From Firmicutes bacterium ASF500 (GTDB taxonomy: Bacteria > Bacillota > Clostridia > Oscillospirales > Oscillospiraceae): a stretch of DNA of 64,000 bases. The DNA lies in assembly GCA_000492175.2 (NCBI GenBank), contig CP097573.1, positions 2,790,001 through 2,854,000 of the forward strand. Reading direction: 5' to 3'. Below, one piece after another: positions 42,021 to 50,380 of the stretch (its first letter is position 1; every line of letters begins with the position of its first letter). The notes beneath the pieces are model-generated. The model searched no databases and was not told the origin of the DNA. It worked only from the letters and a program-made list of their open reading frames with translations. The translations under genes were made by a program, and so were the position numbers.

Positions 42021-43414
42021 TAAAATTCCGCGTTGCCCACGGTGCGGGGGTGGGGCAGGGTATCCCGGATGTTGTTGATTCCGGTGAGGTACATCACCAT
42101 CCGCTCGAAGCCCATGCCAAAACCGGCGTGACGGCAGGAGCCGTACCGCCGCAGGTCGCAGTACCACCAATAATCCTTGGGGTCCATGCCCAGCTCCCGA
42201 ATGCGGCCCTCCAGCAGGTCCAGCCGCTCCTCGCGCTGGGACCCGCCGATGATCTCCCCGATGGCGGGCACCAGGCAGTCGGCGGCGGCCACCGTCTTGC
42301 CGTCCTCGTTGAGGCGCATATAGAAGGCCTTGATCTCTTTGGGGTAGTCGGTGACAAAGACGGGGCGCTGGAATACCTGCTCGGTGAGGTAGCGCTCGTG
42401 CTCGGTCTGGAGGTCGCAGCCCCACTCCACCTTGAAGTCAAATTTGTCGTTGTTCTTCTTGAGAATCTCCACCGCCTCGGTGTAGCTCACCCGGCCGAAG
42501 TCGGAGGAGGCCACGTGCTCCAGCCGCTCCTTGAGGCCCTTGTCCACAAAGGAGTTGAAGAAGGCGATCTCGTCGGGGCACTTCTCCAGAACGGTTTTGA
42601 TGATATATTTAATCATGGCCTCGGCGGTATCCATATAGTCGGTGAGGTCGGCGAAGGCCATCTCGGGCTCGATCATCCAGAACTCGGCGGCGTGGCGCTG
42701 GGTGTTGGAGTTCTCCGCCCGGAAGGTGGGGCCGAAGGTGTACACATCGCCGAAGGCCATAGCGAAGTTCTCGGCGTTGAGCTGGCCGGAGACGGTGAGG
42801 CTGGTCTGCTTGCCGAAGAAATCCTTGGAGTAGTCGATTTTCCCATCCTCCGTCCGGGGCGGGTTGTTCAGGTCGATGGTGGTCACCTGGAACATTTCGC
42901 CGGCCCCCTCGCAGTCGGAGCCGGTGATGAGGGGGGTGTGGACATAGACAAAGCCCCGGTCCTGGAAGAAGCAGTGGACGGCGTGGGCAGCCACGCTCCG
43001 CACCCGGAAGGCGGCGGAGAACAGGTTCGTCCGGGGCCGCAGGTGCTGAATGGTGCGCAGGAACTCCACGCTGTGGCGCTTCTTCTGCAGGGGGTAGTCG
43101 GGGGCGGAGGCACCCTCCACGGCGACGGACGCGGCCTTGAGCTCCAGGGGCTGCTTGGCTTCGGGGGTGAGCACCACCTCGCCGGTCACGATCAGGGCGG
43201 CCCCCACGTTCTGGCCGGCAATCTCCTTGTAGTTGTTCAGGACGCTGGCGTCCATGACTACCTGGAGATTCTTGAAGCAGGAGCCGTCGTTGAGCTCAAT
43301 AAATCCAAAGGTTTTCATGTCCCGGATGGTCCGGGCCCAGCCCATCACGGTGACAGCCTGTCCGCCCAGACGCTCCTGATCGGCAAAGATGGCGGCGATG
43401 GTTGTGCGTTTCAT
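42020..43414 (-). CDS. asnS: Asparaginyl-tRNA synthetase
   Basis: 464 residues. An N-terminal OB-fold anticodon-binding domain ([20 protein letters not shown]) precedes the class II catalytic core. Motif 2 is visible in [20 protein letters not shown] and motif 3 in [23 protein letters not shown] 43414 follows GAGAGG by 6 nt; earlier in-frame ATGs overlap or precede that site. No T-box leader was found in the short upstream region. It is followed by an overlapping Cdd1-like gene. Confidence 0.96.
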   Translation of the reverse strand: MKRTTIAAIFADQERLGGQAVTVMGWARTIRDMKTFGFIELNDGSCFKNLQVVMDASVLNNYKEIAGQNVGAALIVTGEVVLTPEAKQPLELKAASVAVEGASAPDYPLQKKRHSVEFLRTIQHLRPRTNLFSAAFRVRSVAAHAVHCFFQDRGFVYVHTPLITGSDCEGAGEMFQVTTIDLNNPPRTEDGKIDYSKDFFGKQTSLTVSGQLNAENFAMAFGDVYTFGPTFRAENSNTQRHAAEFWMIEPEMAFADLTDYMDTAEAMIKYIIKTVLEKCPDEIAFFNSFVDKGLKERLEHVASSDFGRVSYTEAVEILKKNNDKFDFKVEWGCDLQTEHERYLTEQVFQRPVFVTDYPKEIKAFYMRLNEDGKTVAAADCLVPAIGEIIGGSQREERLDLLEGRIRELGMDPKDYWWYCDLRRYGSCRHAGFGMGFERMVMYLTGINNIRDTLPHPRTVGNAEF

Positions 43415-43474
43415 ATTGATCCTCTCCATATTTCGCGTATTTTTCACATCTTCCGGTTGTGAATTCAGTTTCCT

Positions 43475-43503
43475 ATTATAATGTCTTTCCCGCAGCTTGG
43501 CAA
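43475..43503 (-). promoter_or_regulatory. asnS promoter
   Basis: On the minus strand, TTGCCA (43503-43498), 17-bp spacer, TATAAT (43480-43475), about 60 bp before the asnS ATG. Confidence 0.7.
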
Positions 43504-43546
43504 GCCCTCTTCACAGGAATTTGACAAAAGAAAGCGAGGGTTTCCC

Positions 43547-43575
43547 TTTACAGCCGGAATCCGGTATGTTATAAT
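43547..43575 (+). promoter_or_regulatory. Promoter of the hybrid kinase operon
   Basis: TTTACA (43547-43552), 17-bp spacer, TATAAT (43570-43575). The leader is about 95 nt long. I saw no clear riboswitch structure in it. Confidence 0.7.
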
Positions 43576-43676
43576 GTACGCTGGTATAAGTATTGACAGT
43601 TATTCTTCAGAGCCGTTCCGTTGAACGGTCTGGCCCGGCAAGCGGACCGGGTCGGGATACAGAGGTGAATATATCT

Positions 43677-46220
43677 ATGCGCCACATCAAAAACAGCGCC
43701 CGCGGCAGCTGGCAGATTCTCTGGCTGCTCCTGCTGCTGGTTGGGCTGGCCAGCTTTGGTCTTGTGAACAGCCGGAACCTGCTTCTGAACAACGCCCGTA
43801 CGCTGGGCTCCAACCTGGTCTCCAGCTATTCCAACGACGAGGACAGCCAGCTCCACGAATACGACCGCATTCTCACCATGGCGATGTACTACCTTGAGGA
43901 CATGGGCAGCGAGGGTGTGGACAACACGCGGCTCCGGGAGTGGCTGACGGACTATTTCAGCAAGAGCGCCTCCCTGCTCCAGGCCGACAGTCTGGATATC
44001 TACGCCGTGCTGGACGGACAGGTCGTCTCCGCCGGCGGGCTCCGGGACGCGGACTATGACTACGAGAGCCAGTCCTGGTATCAGCTGGCCATGGATGCCC
44101 AGGGAAAGGTGATTTTTACCGACGCCTATACCAGCGACCTTTACGGCGGACAGCCGGTGGTTACGGTGGCGGTCTCCGCCGCCGGAAGCCCCAATGCCGT
44201 CGCCTTTGACGTGCCGGTAAGCAGCTTCCGGGCGGGCCACACCGTCCAGGACCTGCCCGAGGGGGGCGCCTATTACGTTCTGGACACCCAGGGCTTCCTG
44301 CTCTACTATAACATCCCCTTCACCGCCACCGAGGAGGAGCTTCAGGTCTATACCGAGGACCTGTTCGAACGGATCAACCGGGGCGAGCTGGACGGCGAGG
44401 ACAACGAGATTGTCGGAATGCAGAAGCTCAAGCGGGGACTGTATTATCAGCACGCCGCCAACGGCTGGCTGTGTATCCTCACCGTCCCCTATCAGACCCT
44501 TTTACAGGGCGTACAGGACATTTTGATCTGGTACGTCCTGGGTCTGGGCCTGTTTCTGGCCGTGGCCTTCGGTATGTGGCTGCGGGACCGCAGGCTCAGC
44601 CACAAGGCTCAGCGGGCCGCCGAGACGGTCCAGGTGCTGGGCAATATGTACTATGCCCTGTACCGGATCAATGTGGTGAACGGAACCTATGAGCTAGCCA
44701 CAGGCTCCGACCTGGTCCAACAGGAGCTGGCCAGCCCGACGGGAGACTACAGCGACCTGATGCGGGCCATTATCTCCAGCCTGGACGAGTGGACCGGCGC
44801 CGACTTCTCCGAAAGCTTCTCCCTGGAGCGCGTCCGTCAGCTGGTGGAACAGCAGGTGGGCGACTACGGCGGCGAGTTTCTCCGTAAAATCAACGGCGAG
44901 CAGCGCTGGATCAGCGTCCGCCTGCTCACCGACGCCCAGGAGATCCCCAACGAGGCCGTCCTCTGCTTCCGCGACGTGGAGAAGGAGAAGGAGGAACAGC
45001 AGCAGCAGGTCCGCCTGCTCAAGGGGGCTCTGTCCGCCGCCGAGCAGAGCGAACGGTCTCAGAAGCAGTTCTTCTCCGTCATGAGCCACGACATGCGCAC
45101 CCCCCTGAACATCATCATCGGTATGACCAATCTGGCCCTCCAGCCCGACTGCGAAATCAATAAAATTCGGGACTATCTCAACAAAATCGGCGGGGCAAGC
45201 CAGCAGCTGCTCGCCCTGATTAACGACCTTCTGGAAATTTCCCGTCTGGAGCAGGGAAACGTCTCCATGGAGATCAAGTCCTTCGACCTCCAGGATTCCA
45301 TGGAGACCTGGGCCTCCCCGTTCCTGGCCCAGGCCTCGGCCGACGGGAAGGCCTTTTCCCTGTCCATCGACATCAAGGACCGGAATATCAAGGGCGACCC
45401 CGCCCGGCTGGGCCAGATCATCAACAACCTGGTATCCAACGCCATGAAGTTTACCCGGAGCGGGGACAGCATCACCGTCACCCTGCGCCAGATGGACGAG
45501 GGCCGGCGGAACAACTATCTCTTCACTGTGGCGGACACCGGCGCCGGCATGTCCGAGGACTTCCTGCCCAAGCTTTTCGAGCCCTATGAGCGGGAGGTTC
45601 GGTTCGGTGCGAAGACCGTTATGGGGACGGGGCTGGGTATGCCCATTGTGAAAAACCTGGTCAGCCGCATGGGCGGACAGATCACGGTAAACAGCGCCCT
45701 GGGCAAGGGCACCACCTTCTCCGTCACCCTGCCCTTCGACGTGGGGGAGGCCCCCCAGCCCGCTGCGGAAACCCTGCCCACCGCTCAGGTTCAGCTGGCA
45801 AACCGGCAGATTCTTCTGGCCGAGGACAATTTCCTCAACATGGAGATCGCCACCGAGCTGCTCCAGATACGGGGGGCCAAGGTGACTCCGGCGGAAAATG
45901 GCCGGGAGGCCCTGGAGGCCTTCCAGAACGCCCCCCACTACTTCTTTGACGCTATTTTGATGGATATGCAGATGCCCGAGATGGACGGCTGCCAGGCTGC
46001 GGAGGCCATTCGAGCCCTGGACCGCCCCGACGCCGGAAGCACCCCTATCATCGCGCTGACCGCCAACGCCTTCGCGGAGGACATCAGCCGCACCGCCCAG
46101 GCGGGCATGAACGCCCACTTGGCAAAGCCCATTCATATTGAACAGCTCTGCGCGGTATTGACCAAGCTGATGTCTGAGCAGGACGAGGCCCGCGGAAAGA
46201 AACCAATGGAAGGGAAGTAA
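43677..46220 (+). CDS. Hybrid sensor histidine kinase with receiver domain
   Basis: 847 residues. First membrane helix near 13-33 (WQILWLLLLLVGLASFGLVN), an extracytoplasmic dCache-like sensor (about 35-285, with VDNTRLREWLTDYF and AYYVLDTQGFLLYY-type segments), second helix (ILIWYVLGLGLFLAVAFGMW), then a PAS-like stretch. HisKA has H471 in FFSVMSHDMRTPLNIIIG. HATPase_c shows NNLVSNAMKFT and DTGAGMSEDF. The C-terminal receiver has E/D at LLAEDNFLN and phosphoacceptor D763 in AILMDMQMPEMDG. ATG 43677 (AGAGGTG upstream) is preferred over the longer frame. It starts a three-gene phosphorelay with a receiver-HD-GYP protein and an HPt protein. The signal is unknown. Confidence 0.92.
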   Translation: MRHIKNSARGSWQILWLLLLLVGLASFGLVNSRNLLLNNARTLGSNLVSSYSNDEDSQLHEYDRILTMAMYYLEDMGSEGVDNTRLREWLTDYFSKSASLLQADSLDIYAVLDGQVVSAGGLRDADYDYESQSWYQLAMDAQGKVIFTDAYTSDLYGGQPVVTVAVSAAGSPNAVAFDVPVSSFRAGHTVQDLPEGGAYYVLDTQGFLLYYNIPFTATEEELQVYTEDLFERINRGELDGEDNEIVGMQKLKRGLYYQHAANGWLCILTVPYQTLLQGVQDILIWYVLGLGLFLAVAFGMWLRDRRLSHKAQRAAETVQVLGNMYYALYRINVVNGTYELATGSDLVQQELASPTGDYSDLMRAIISSLDEWTGADFSESFSLERVRQLVEQQVGDYGGEFLRKINGEQRWISVRLLTDAQEIPNEAVLCFRDVEKEKEEQQQQVRLLKGALSAAEQSERSQKQFFSVMSHDMRTPLNIIIGMTNLALQPDCEINKIRDYLNKIGGASQQLLALINDLLEISRLEQGNVSMEIKSFDLQDSMETWASPFLAQASADGKAFSLSIDIKDRNIKGDPARLGQIINNLVSNAMKFTRSGDSITVTLRQMDEGRRNNYLFTVADTGAGMSEDFLPKLFEPYEREVRFGAKTVMGTGLGMPIVKNLVSRMGGQITVNSALGKGTTFSVTLPFDVGEAPQPAAETLPTAQVQLANRQILLAEDNFLNMEIATELLQIRGAKVTPAENGREALEAFQNAPHYFFDAILMDMQMPEMDGCQAAEAIRALDRPDAGSTPIIALTANAFAEDISRTAQAGMNAHLAKPIHIEQLCAVLTKLMSEQDEARGKKPMEGK

Positions 46221-46225
46221 CGATC

Positions 46226-47755
46226 TTGGTTCCAAGTGATAAACAGCGATACACCATTCTGGTCGCCGACGACTCAGAAATGAACCGTTCCATCCTCCGC
46301 TCCATGCTGGAGGAGTCCTACGACATCATCGAGGCGGAGGATGGACTTCAGGCGGTGGCCCTGCTCCAGCAGATGGAGCAGGAAATCTCCCTGGTCCTTC
46401 TGGACATTGTGATGCCCAACATGGACGGCTTCGACGTGCTGTCCGCCATGAACAAGTACGAATGGATCACCAGCGTGCCCGTCATCATGATCTCGGCGGA
46501 AAATACCCGGGAGTTCATCGAGCGGGCCTATGACATGGGGGTTACCGACTACATCAGCCGCCCCTTTGACATGATGGTGGTCCGCCGCCGTGTCATCAAT
46601 ACCCTGATGCTCTACGCCAAGCAGCGCCGCCTGGCCAATATGGTCAATGAGCAGATCTATCAGAAGGAGAAGGTCAACAATCTGATGATCTCCATCCTCA
46701 GCCACATTGTGGAATTCCGCAATGAGGAGAGCGGCCTGCACGTCCTGCACATCCAGACCATGACCGAGCTGCTTTTGAAGAGCCTGATGCGCAAGACCGA
46801 CAAATACAAGCTGGACCGGGAGACCATCAACCTGATCAGCAACGCCTCCACCCTCCACGACGTGGGCAAGATCGGCATTCCCGTCGAGATCCTGAACAAA
46901 CCGGGCAAGTTTACCCCCGAGGAATTTGCCATTATGAAGGGCCACTCCCAGATGGGAGCGGAGATGATGAAGGGGGTCCCCTTCCAGGATGAGCCCCTGG
47001 TCCGGTACGCCTATGAGATCTGCCGCTGGCACCACGAGCGGTACGACGGCCGGGGCTATCCCGACGGCCTGGTGGGGGAGGATATCCCCATCTCCGCCCA
47101 GGTGGTCGCCTTGGCCGACGTGTACGACGCCCTGACCAGCGAGCGGGTCTATAAGCCCGCCCACTCCCACGAAAAGGCCCTGTCCATGATCCTCAACGGC
47201 GAGTGCGGCACCTTCCAGCCCCTGCTGCTGGAGTGCCTGGTGGAGAGCAGCGACATCATCCAGCGGGAGATGGCGGTGGACACCGTGGCCCGGGGCGACC
47301 AGCGGATCATCGAAAACACCGCCACCGAGCTGGCCCAGTATGAGGAGCTGTCCAGCGCCGACCGCACCCTCCACATCCTGGAGTACGAGCGGTGTAAATA
47401 CCGCTTCTTCATGGATATGTCCAAGGACATTCTATTTGAGTATACCTGCGATCCTCCCATGCTGGCCCTCTCCCCTTGGGGCGCGCGGCGGCTGGGACTG
47501 GAGGAGAGCATTGTAGATCCCCATATCGGCGACCGGCTCCAGGATCAGATCGGCCCCCAGGAGCTGAGAGACCTTCTGCGGCACACTACCCCGGAGGAGC
47601 CCATAGTGGAGTACCGCTGTCAGGCCCGTCTGGATGGTCAAAACCGGCCCGTCCGCATTACCAGCCGGGCTATGTGGTCCTCGGACGAGCCGCCCCAGTA
47701 TACCGGCGCCATTGGAAAGGTCGCCGAGTGTGAAGAGGAGGAGGGTGCGTCATGA
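46226..47755 (+). CDS. Response regulator with HD-GYP domain
   Basis: 509 residues. Receiver at about 8-130 with D15/D16 and phosphoacceptor D60 (LVLLDIVMPNMDG). HD-GYP domain at about 150-340 has the metal-binding HD in STLHDVGKIGIP and HHERYDGRGYPDG, which fits the HHExxDGxGYP signature. Such proteins hydrolyse cyclic-di-GMP; the key residues look intact. The last about 130 residues form a PAS-like domain (YRFFMDMSKDILFEYTCDPP). The start is TTG 46226, with AAGGGAAG upstream and only 5 bp after the hybrid kinase. It overlaps the HPt gene by 4 nt. Likely output of this phosphorelay and possible regulator of the PilZ protein at 33353. Confidence 0.92.
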   Translation: MVPSDKQRYTILVADDSEMNRSILRSMLEESYDIIEAEDGLQAVALLQQMEQEISLVLLDIVMPNMDGFDVLSAMNKYEWITSVPVIMISAENTREFIERAYDMGVTDYISRPFDMMVVRRRVINTLMLYAKQRRLANMVNEQIYQKEKVNNLMISILSHIVEFRNEESGLHVLHIQTMTELLLKSLMRKTDKYKLDRETINLISNASTLHDVGKIGIPVEILNKPGKFTPEEFAIMKGHSQMGAEMMKGVPFQDEPLVRYAYEICRWHHERYDGRGYPDGLVGEDIPISAQVVALADVYDALTSERVYKPAHSHEKALSMILNGECGTFQPLLLECLVESSDIIQREMAVDTVARGDQRIIENTATELAQYEELSSADRTLHILEYERCKYRFFMDMSKDILFEYTCDPPMLALSPWGARRLGLEESIVDPHIGDRLQDQIGPQELRDLLRHTTPEEPIVEYRCQARLDGQNRPVRITSRAMWSSDEPPQYTGAIGKVAECEEEEGAS

Positions 47756-48105
47756 CGCTGAAAGACTGTTATTTCGCCCTGGAGGGCGACTATGAGGAGG
47801 TCGTGGGTCGGCTGTACAGCGAGGCCCTGGTCCAGAAGTTCGCGGTCAAGTTCCTGGCCGACAAGTCCTTCCAGCTCCTGGACGAGTCCTTGCAGGCGGG
47901 CAGCTATGAGGAGGCCTTCCGGGCCGCCCACACCCTGAAGGGCGTGTCTCAGAACCTGAGCTTCACCAAGCTGTACCGCTCCAGCCACGAGATCACCGAG
48001 GCCCTGCGGGACAAAAGCTATGACAAGGCCGCCCAGCTGTTTGCCAAGGTAGAGGCGGACTATCTCCAAACCGTGGCCGCCATTCAGGCGTTCCAGGGAA
48101 CATAA
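47752..48105 (+). CDS. HPt phosphotransfer protein
   Basis: 117 residues, single domain. A four-helix HPt bundle has the phospho-accepting histidine H60 in FRAAHTLKGVSQNL. The ATG overlaps the HD-GYP stop (ATGA), so the two are coupled. It would carry phosphate from the hybrid kinase's receiver to another receiver, most simply that of the HD-GYP protein. A good terminator follows. Confidence 0.9.
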   Translation: MTLKDCYFALEGDYEEVVGRLYSEALVQKFAVKFLADKSFQLLDESLQAGSYEEAFRAAHTLKGVSQNLSFTKLYRSSHEITEALRDKSYDKAAQLFAKVEADYLQTVAAIQAFQGT

Positions 48106-48114
48106 AAATTTTTC

Positions 48115-48140
48115 AGCCCGTTTCCAGTTGGAAACGGGCT
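48115..48140 (+). terminator. Terminator of the phosphorelay operon
   Basis: 12-bp stem AGCCCGTTTCCA with a GT loop, followed by TTCTTTTGTT, 10 bp past the HPt stop. Confidence 0.85.
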
Positions 48141-48148
48141 TTCTTTTG

Positions 48149-48177
48149 TTGAAAGAATTTCCCGCCTGTGCTAAAAT
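48149..48177 (+). promoter_or_regulatory. Promoter of the fumarase operon
   Basis: TTGAAA (48149-48154), 17-bp spacer, TAAAAT (48172-48177); ATG at 48208. A GGAGAGG site lies in between. Confidence 0.75.
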
Positions 48178-48207
48178 AGGGAAAAACAGAGGAGAGGAAG
48201 TCGAGCC

Positions 48208-49047
48208 ATGCGAACCATTTCCGCCGCCCGAATCACCGAGACGGCCGCCCGGCTGTGCGTCCAGGCCAACACCCGCCTGCCCGGCGACGTGTCCGCCGCC
48301 CTGGAAGCCTGCCGCCGGTCCGAGCCCTGGCCCCTGGCCCAGGAGACCCTGGGCCTTCTGGAGGATAACCTGTCCCTGGCCCGGGAGCGGGACCTGCCCA
48401 TCTGTCAGGACACGGGGATGGCCTGCGTCTTTGTGGAGCTGGGTCAGGAGGTCCACATCGACGGAAATTTCGAGGAGGCCATTCATCAGGGGGTCCGCCA
48501 GGGCTACGGCGAGGGCTTTTTGCGAAAATCCATCGTGGCCGACCCCCTGCGGAGGATCAACACAGAGGATAACACCCCGGCCTCTATTACTGTCCGTATC
48601 GTCCCTGGGGACCGCTGCGCCCTCACCGTGGCCCCCAAGGGCTTTGGCTCGGAGAATATGAGCCGGCTGGCTATGCTCAAGCCCGCCGACGGGGTGGAGG
48701 GCGTCAAACGGTTTGTGGTGGACACCGTCCGGCTGGCCGGACCCAACCCCTGCCCCCCCACCGTGCTGGGCATCGGCATCGGCGGCTCCTTCGACAAGGT
48801 GGCCGCTTTGGCTAAGCACGCCCTGCTCCGGCCACTGGACCAGCCCCACCCCGACCCCTTCTACGCCGCTCTGGAGGCGGAGCTGCTGGAGGAGATCAAC
48901 GCCTTGGGCATCGGCCCCCAGGGCTTCGGCGGAAGGACCACCTGTCTGGGCCTGGCTATTGAGACCGCTCCCAGCCATGTGGCCGGCCTGCCTGTGGCGG
49001 TGAACGTGAGCTGTCACGTCACCAGAAGAGCGACGGAGGTGCTGTGA
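48208..49047 (+). CDS. Fe-S fumarate hydratase alpha subunit
   Basis: 279 residues. Class I (oxygen-sensitive) fumarase or tartrate-dehydratase alpha chain. Ligand cysteines for the 4Fe-4S cluster appear in LPICQDTGM, GPNPCPPTVLGIGIGG and GGRTTCLGL. Other family marks are RKSIVADPLRRINTEDNTPA and PKGFGSENMSRLAML. It catalyses fumarate-malate interconversion together with the beta subunit at 49778. The two-gene form is typical of anaerobes. L-tartrate dehydratase (TtdA) is the main alternative. The beta gene is displaced by an unknown gene. Confidence 0.92.
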   Translation: MRTISAARITETAARLCVQANTRLPGDVSAALEACRRSEPWPLAQETLGLLEDNLSLARERDLPICQDTGMACVFVELGQEVHIDGNFEEAIHQGVRQGYGEGFLRKSIVADPLRRINTEDNTPASITVRIVPGDRCALTVAPKGFGSENMSRLAMLKPADGVEGVKRFVVDTVRLAGPNPCPPTVLGIGIGGSFDKVAALAKHALLRPLDQPHPDPFYAALEAELLEEINALGIGPQGFGGRTTCLGLAIETAPSHVAGLPVAVNVSCHVTRRATEVL

Positions 49048-49048
49048 G

Positions 49049-49687
49049 ATGGCCGGATACATGGTCTGCTGGCCCCAGGACCGGTGGAAGGAAATAAAAA
49101 AGGCGGGGGACGCCGGCCCCATCAAGGTGGTCTATGGGAGCATCCACGCCCGGATGCCCACCATTGCCTCTATTAAAGTGGGGGATGTGGTCTTCCCCGT
49201 CACTTATATGCAGAAGCACCTGTATGTTATGGCCCGCCTGCCCGTGACCCACCGGGAGCGCGCCTTCGACTACTGTATGCGGGAGCTGGGGACGAATCAC
49301 AGCGCTCTGATCCCAGAGGGCATCGCCCTGGAGCATCAGGCGGACTTTATCTGGACCTGGGATTGCAGGAAGTTCAACTGCCGGGAAGCCGTGCCAGAGG
49401 GGATTAAAGTAATTCCCAAGTCCCAGCTGGTGGAAAAGCCCCATCTGGAGCACCAGAACCCCTTCAACTGCTGCTCCCAGTGGGCGGTGTGGGGGGAGGA
49501 GGGCTCCTCCATCGAGCCCCGCCAGCTCCCCGACGAGGTGCTGCCCGAGCTGTGCTTCGGCTACCCCAAGAGCAAGGAGAAGCCCCTGAAATTCACCCCC
49601 AACGGCAGCGTGCTGTCCAGCAGCCTCACCGCCACCCGGCGGATGAGTGAGGAGACCTTCAAAGTGTTTGAGGGGCTGTTTATGTAG
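49049..49687 (+). CDS. Unknown protein between fumarase subunits
   Basis: 212 residues, cytoplasmic, no signal or membrane segment. The N-terminal part (KVVYGSIHARMPTIASIKVG then DVVFPVTYMQKHLYVMARLP) has a strand pattern reminiscent of PUA/ASCH-like folds. The middle part contains cysteines in TWDCRKFNCRE and PFNCCSQWAVWG. I do not recognise the family. It starts 1 bp after the alpha-subunit stop, so it is translationally coupled, and its TAG stop is inside a family A repeat. Its position suggests a tie to fumarase expression or assembly, but that is only contextual. Confidence 0.7.
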   Translation: MAGYMVCWPQDRWKEIKKAGDAGPIKVVYGSIHARMPTIASIKVGDVVFPVTYMQKHLYVMARLPVTHRERAFDYCMRELGTNHSALIPEGIALEHQADFIWTWDCRKFNCREAVPEGIKVIPKSQLVEKPHLEHQNPFNCCSQWAVWGEEGSSIEPRQLPDEVLPELCFGYPKSKEKPLKFTPNGSVLSSSLTATRRMSEETFKVFEGLFM

Positions 49688-49756
49688 GGGCGGATATCAT
49701 CCGCCCGCAAGAAGTCAAAATGCACAACCGGCGGGCGCATAATATGCGCCCCTACA
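49683..49756. repeat. Inverted-repeat element, family A, copy 3
   Basis: 74 bp, TGTAGGGGCGG to CGCCCCTACA. The left arm folds as GGCGGAT-ATC-ATCCGCC. The right arm reads GGGCGCATAATATGCGCCC. Both arms keep their own stem although the bases differ. It supplies the stop of the unknown gene and separates it from the fumarase beta gene. Confidence 0.85.
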
Positions 49757-49777
49757 CCCAATAACGGAGGAATTGCC

Positions 49778-50338
49778 ATGCAACATAAATTGACCACTCC
49801 CGTCACCCGGGAGGATTTGGCCCCCTTGAAGGCGGGGGACACGGTGCTGCTGTCCGGGGTGGTGTACACCGCCCGGGACGCCGCCCACAAGCGGATGATG
49901 GAGCTGCTGGACCAGGGGAAGCCCCTGCCCTTCCCGGTGGAGGGCTCGGCGCTGTACTATGTGGGCCCCACCCCGGAGCGTCCGGGGGAGGTGATCGGCT
50001 CCGCCGGGCCCACCACCAGCGGGCGGATGGACGCCTACTCCCCCCGGCTGCTGGACCTGGGCCAGGCCATTATGATCGGCAAGGGAGCCCGAAACGGAGC
50101 CGTCAAGGAGGCCATTGTGAGAAACGGCGGGGTCTATCTGGCGGCGTTAGGGGGCGCGGGGGCTTTGATGTCGGCCAGCGTCAAGGCGCTGGAGGTCATC
50201 TGCTGGGAGGACCTGGGCTGTGAGGCGGTGCGCCGCCTGGAGGTGGCGGACATGCCCCTCACCGTCATCCTGGACGCCCACGGCGGCGACCTCTACGAGA
50301 GCGGCCCGGCGGCATACCTGAGCGGCCAAGAAAGCTAG
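49778..50338 (+). CDS. Fe-S fumarate hydratase beta subunit
   Basis: 186 residues. Beta-chain signatures are LSGVVYTARDAAHKRMMELL, YYVGPTPERPGEVIGSAGPT, TTSGRMDAYSPRLLDLG and GKGARNGAVKEAI. The KxxxN-type and GxTTSxRM residues shape the active site shared with the alpha subunit. AGGAGG-like CGGAGG precedes the ATG. The alpha-beta separation by one gene and a repeat is atypical. A TtdB assignment is the alternative. Confidence 0.92.
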   Translation: MQHKLTTPVTREDLAPLKAGDTVLLSGVVYTARDAAHKRMMELLDQGKPLPFPVEGSALYYVGPTPERPGEVIGSAGPTTSGRMDAYSPRLLDLGQAIMIGKGARNGAVKEAIVRNGGVYLAALGGAGALMSASVKALEVICWEDLGCEAVRRLEVADMPLTVILDAHGGDLYESGPAAYLSGQES

Positions 50339-50380
50339 CCAAACAGGCTCCCTCCCCGGGGAGCTTTAGGAGGAACGTGT

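Noticed and set aside
43415..43470. T-box leader ahead of asnS
   Set aside because: Promoter to start distance is about 60 bp, too short for a T-box, and no terminator fold was found.
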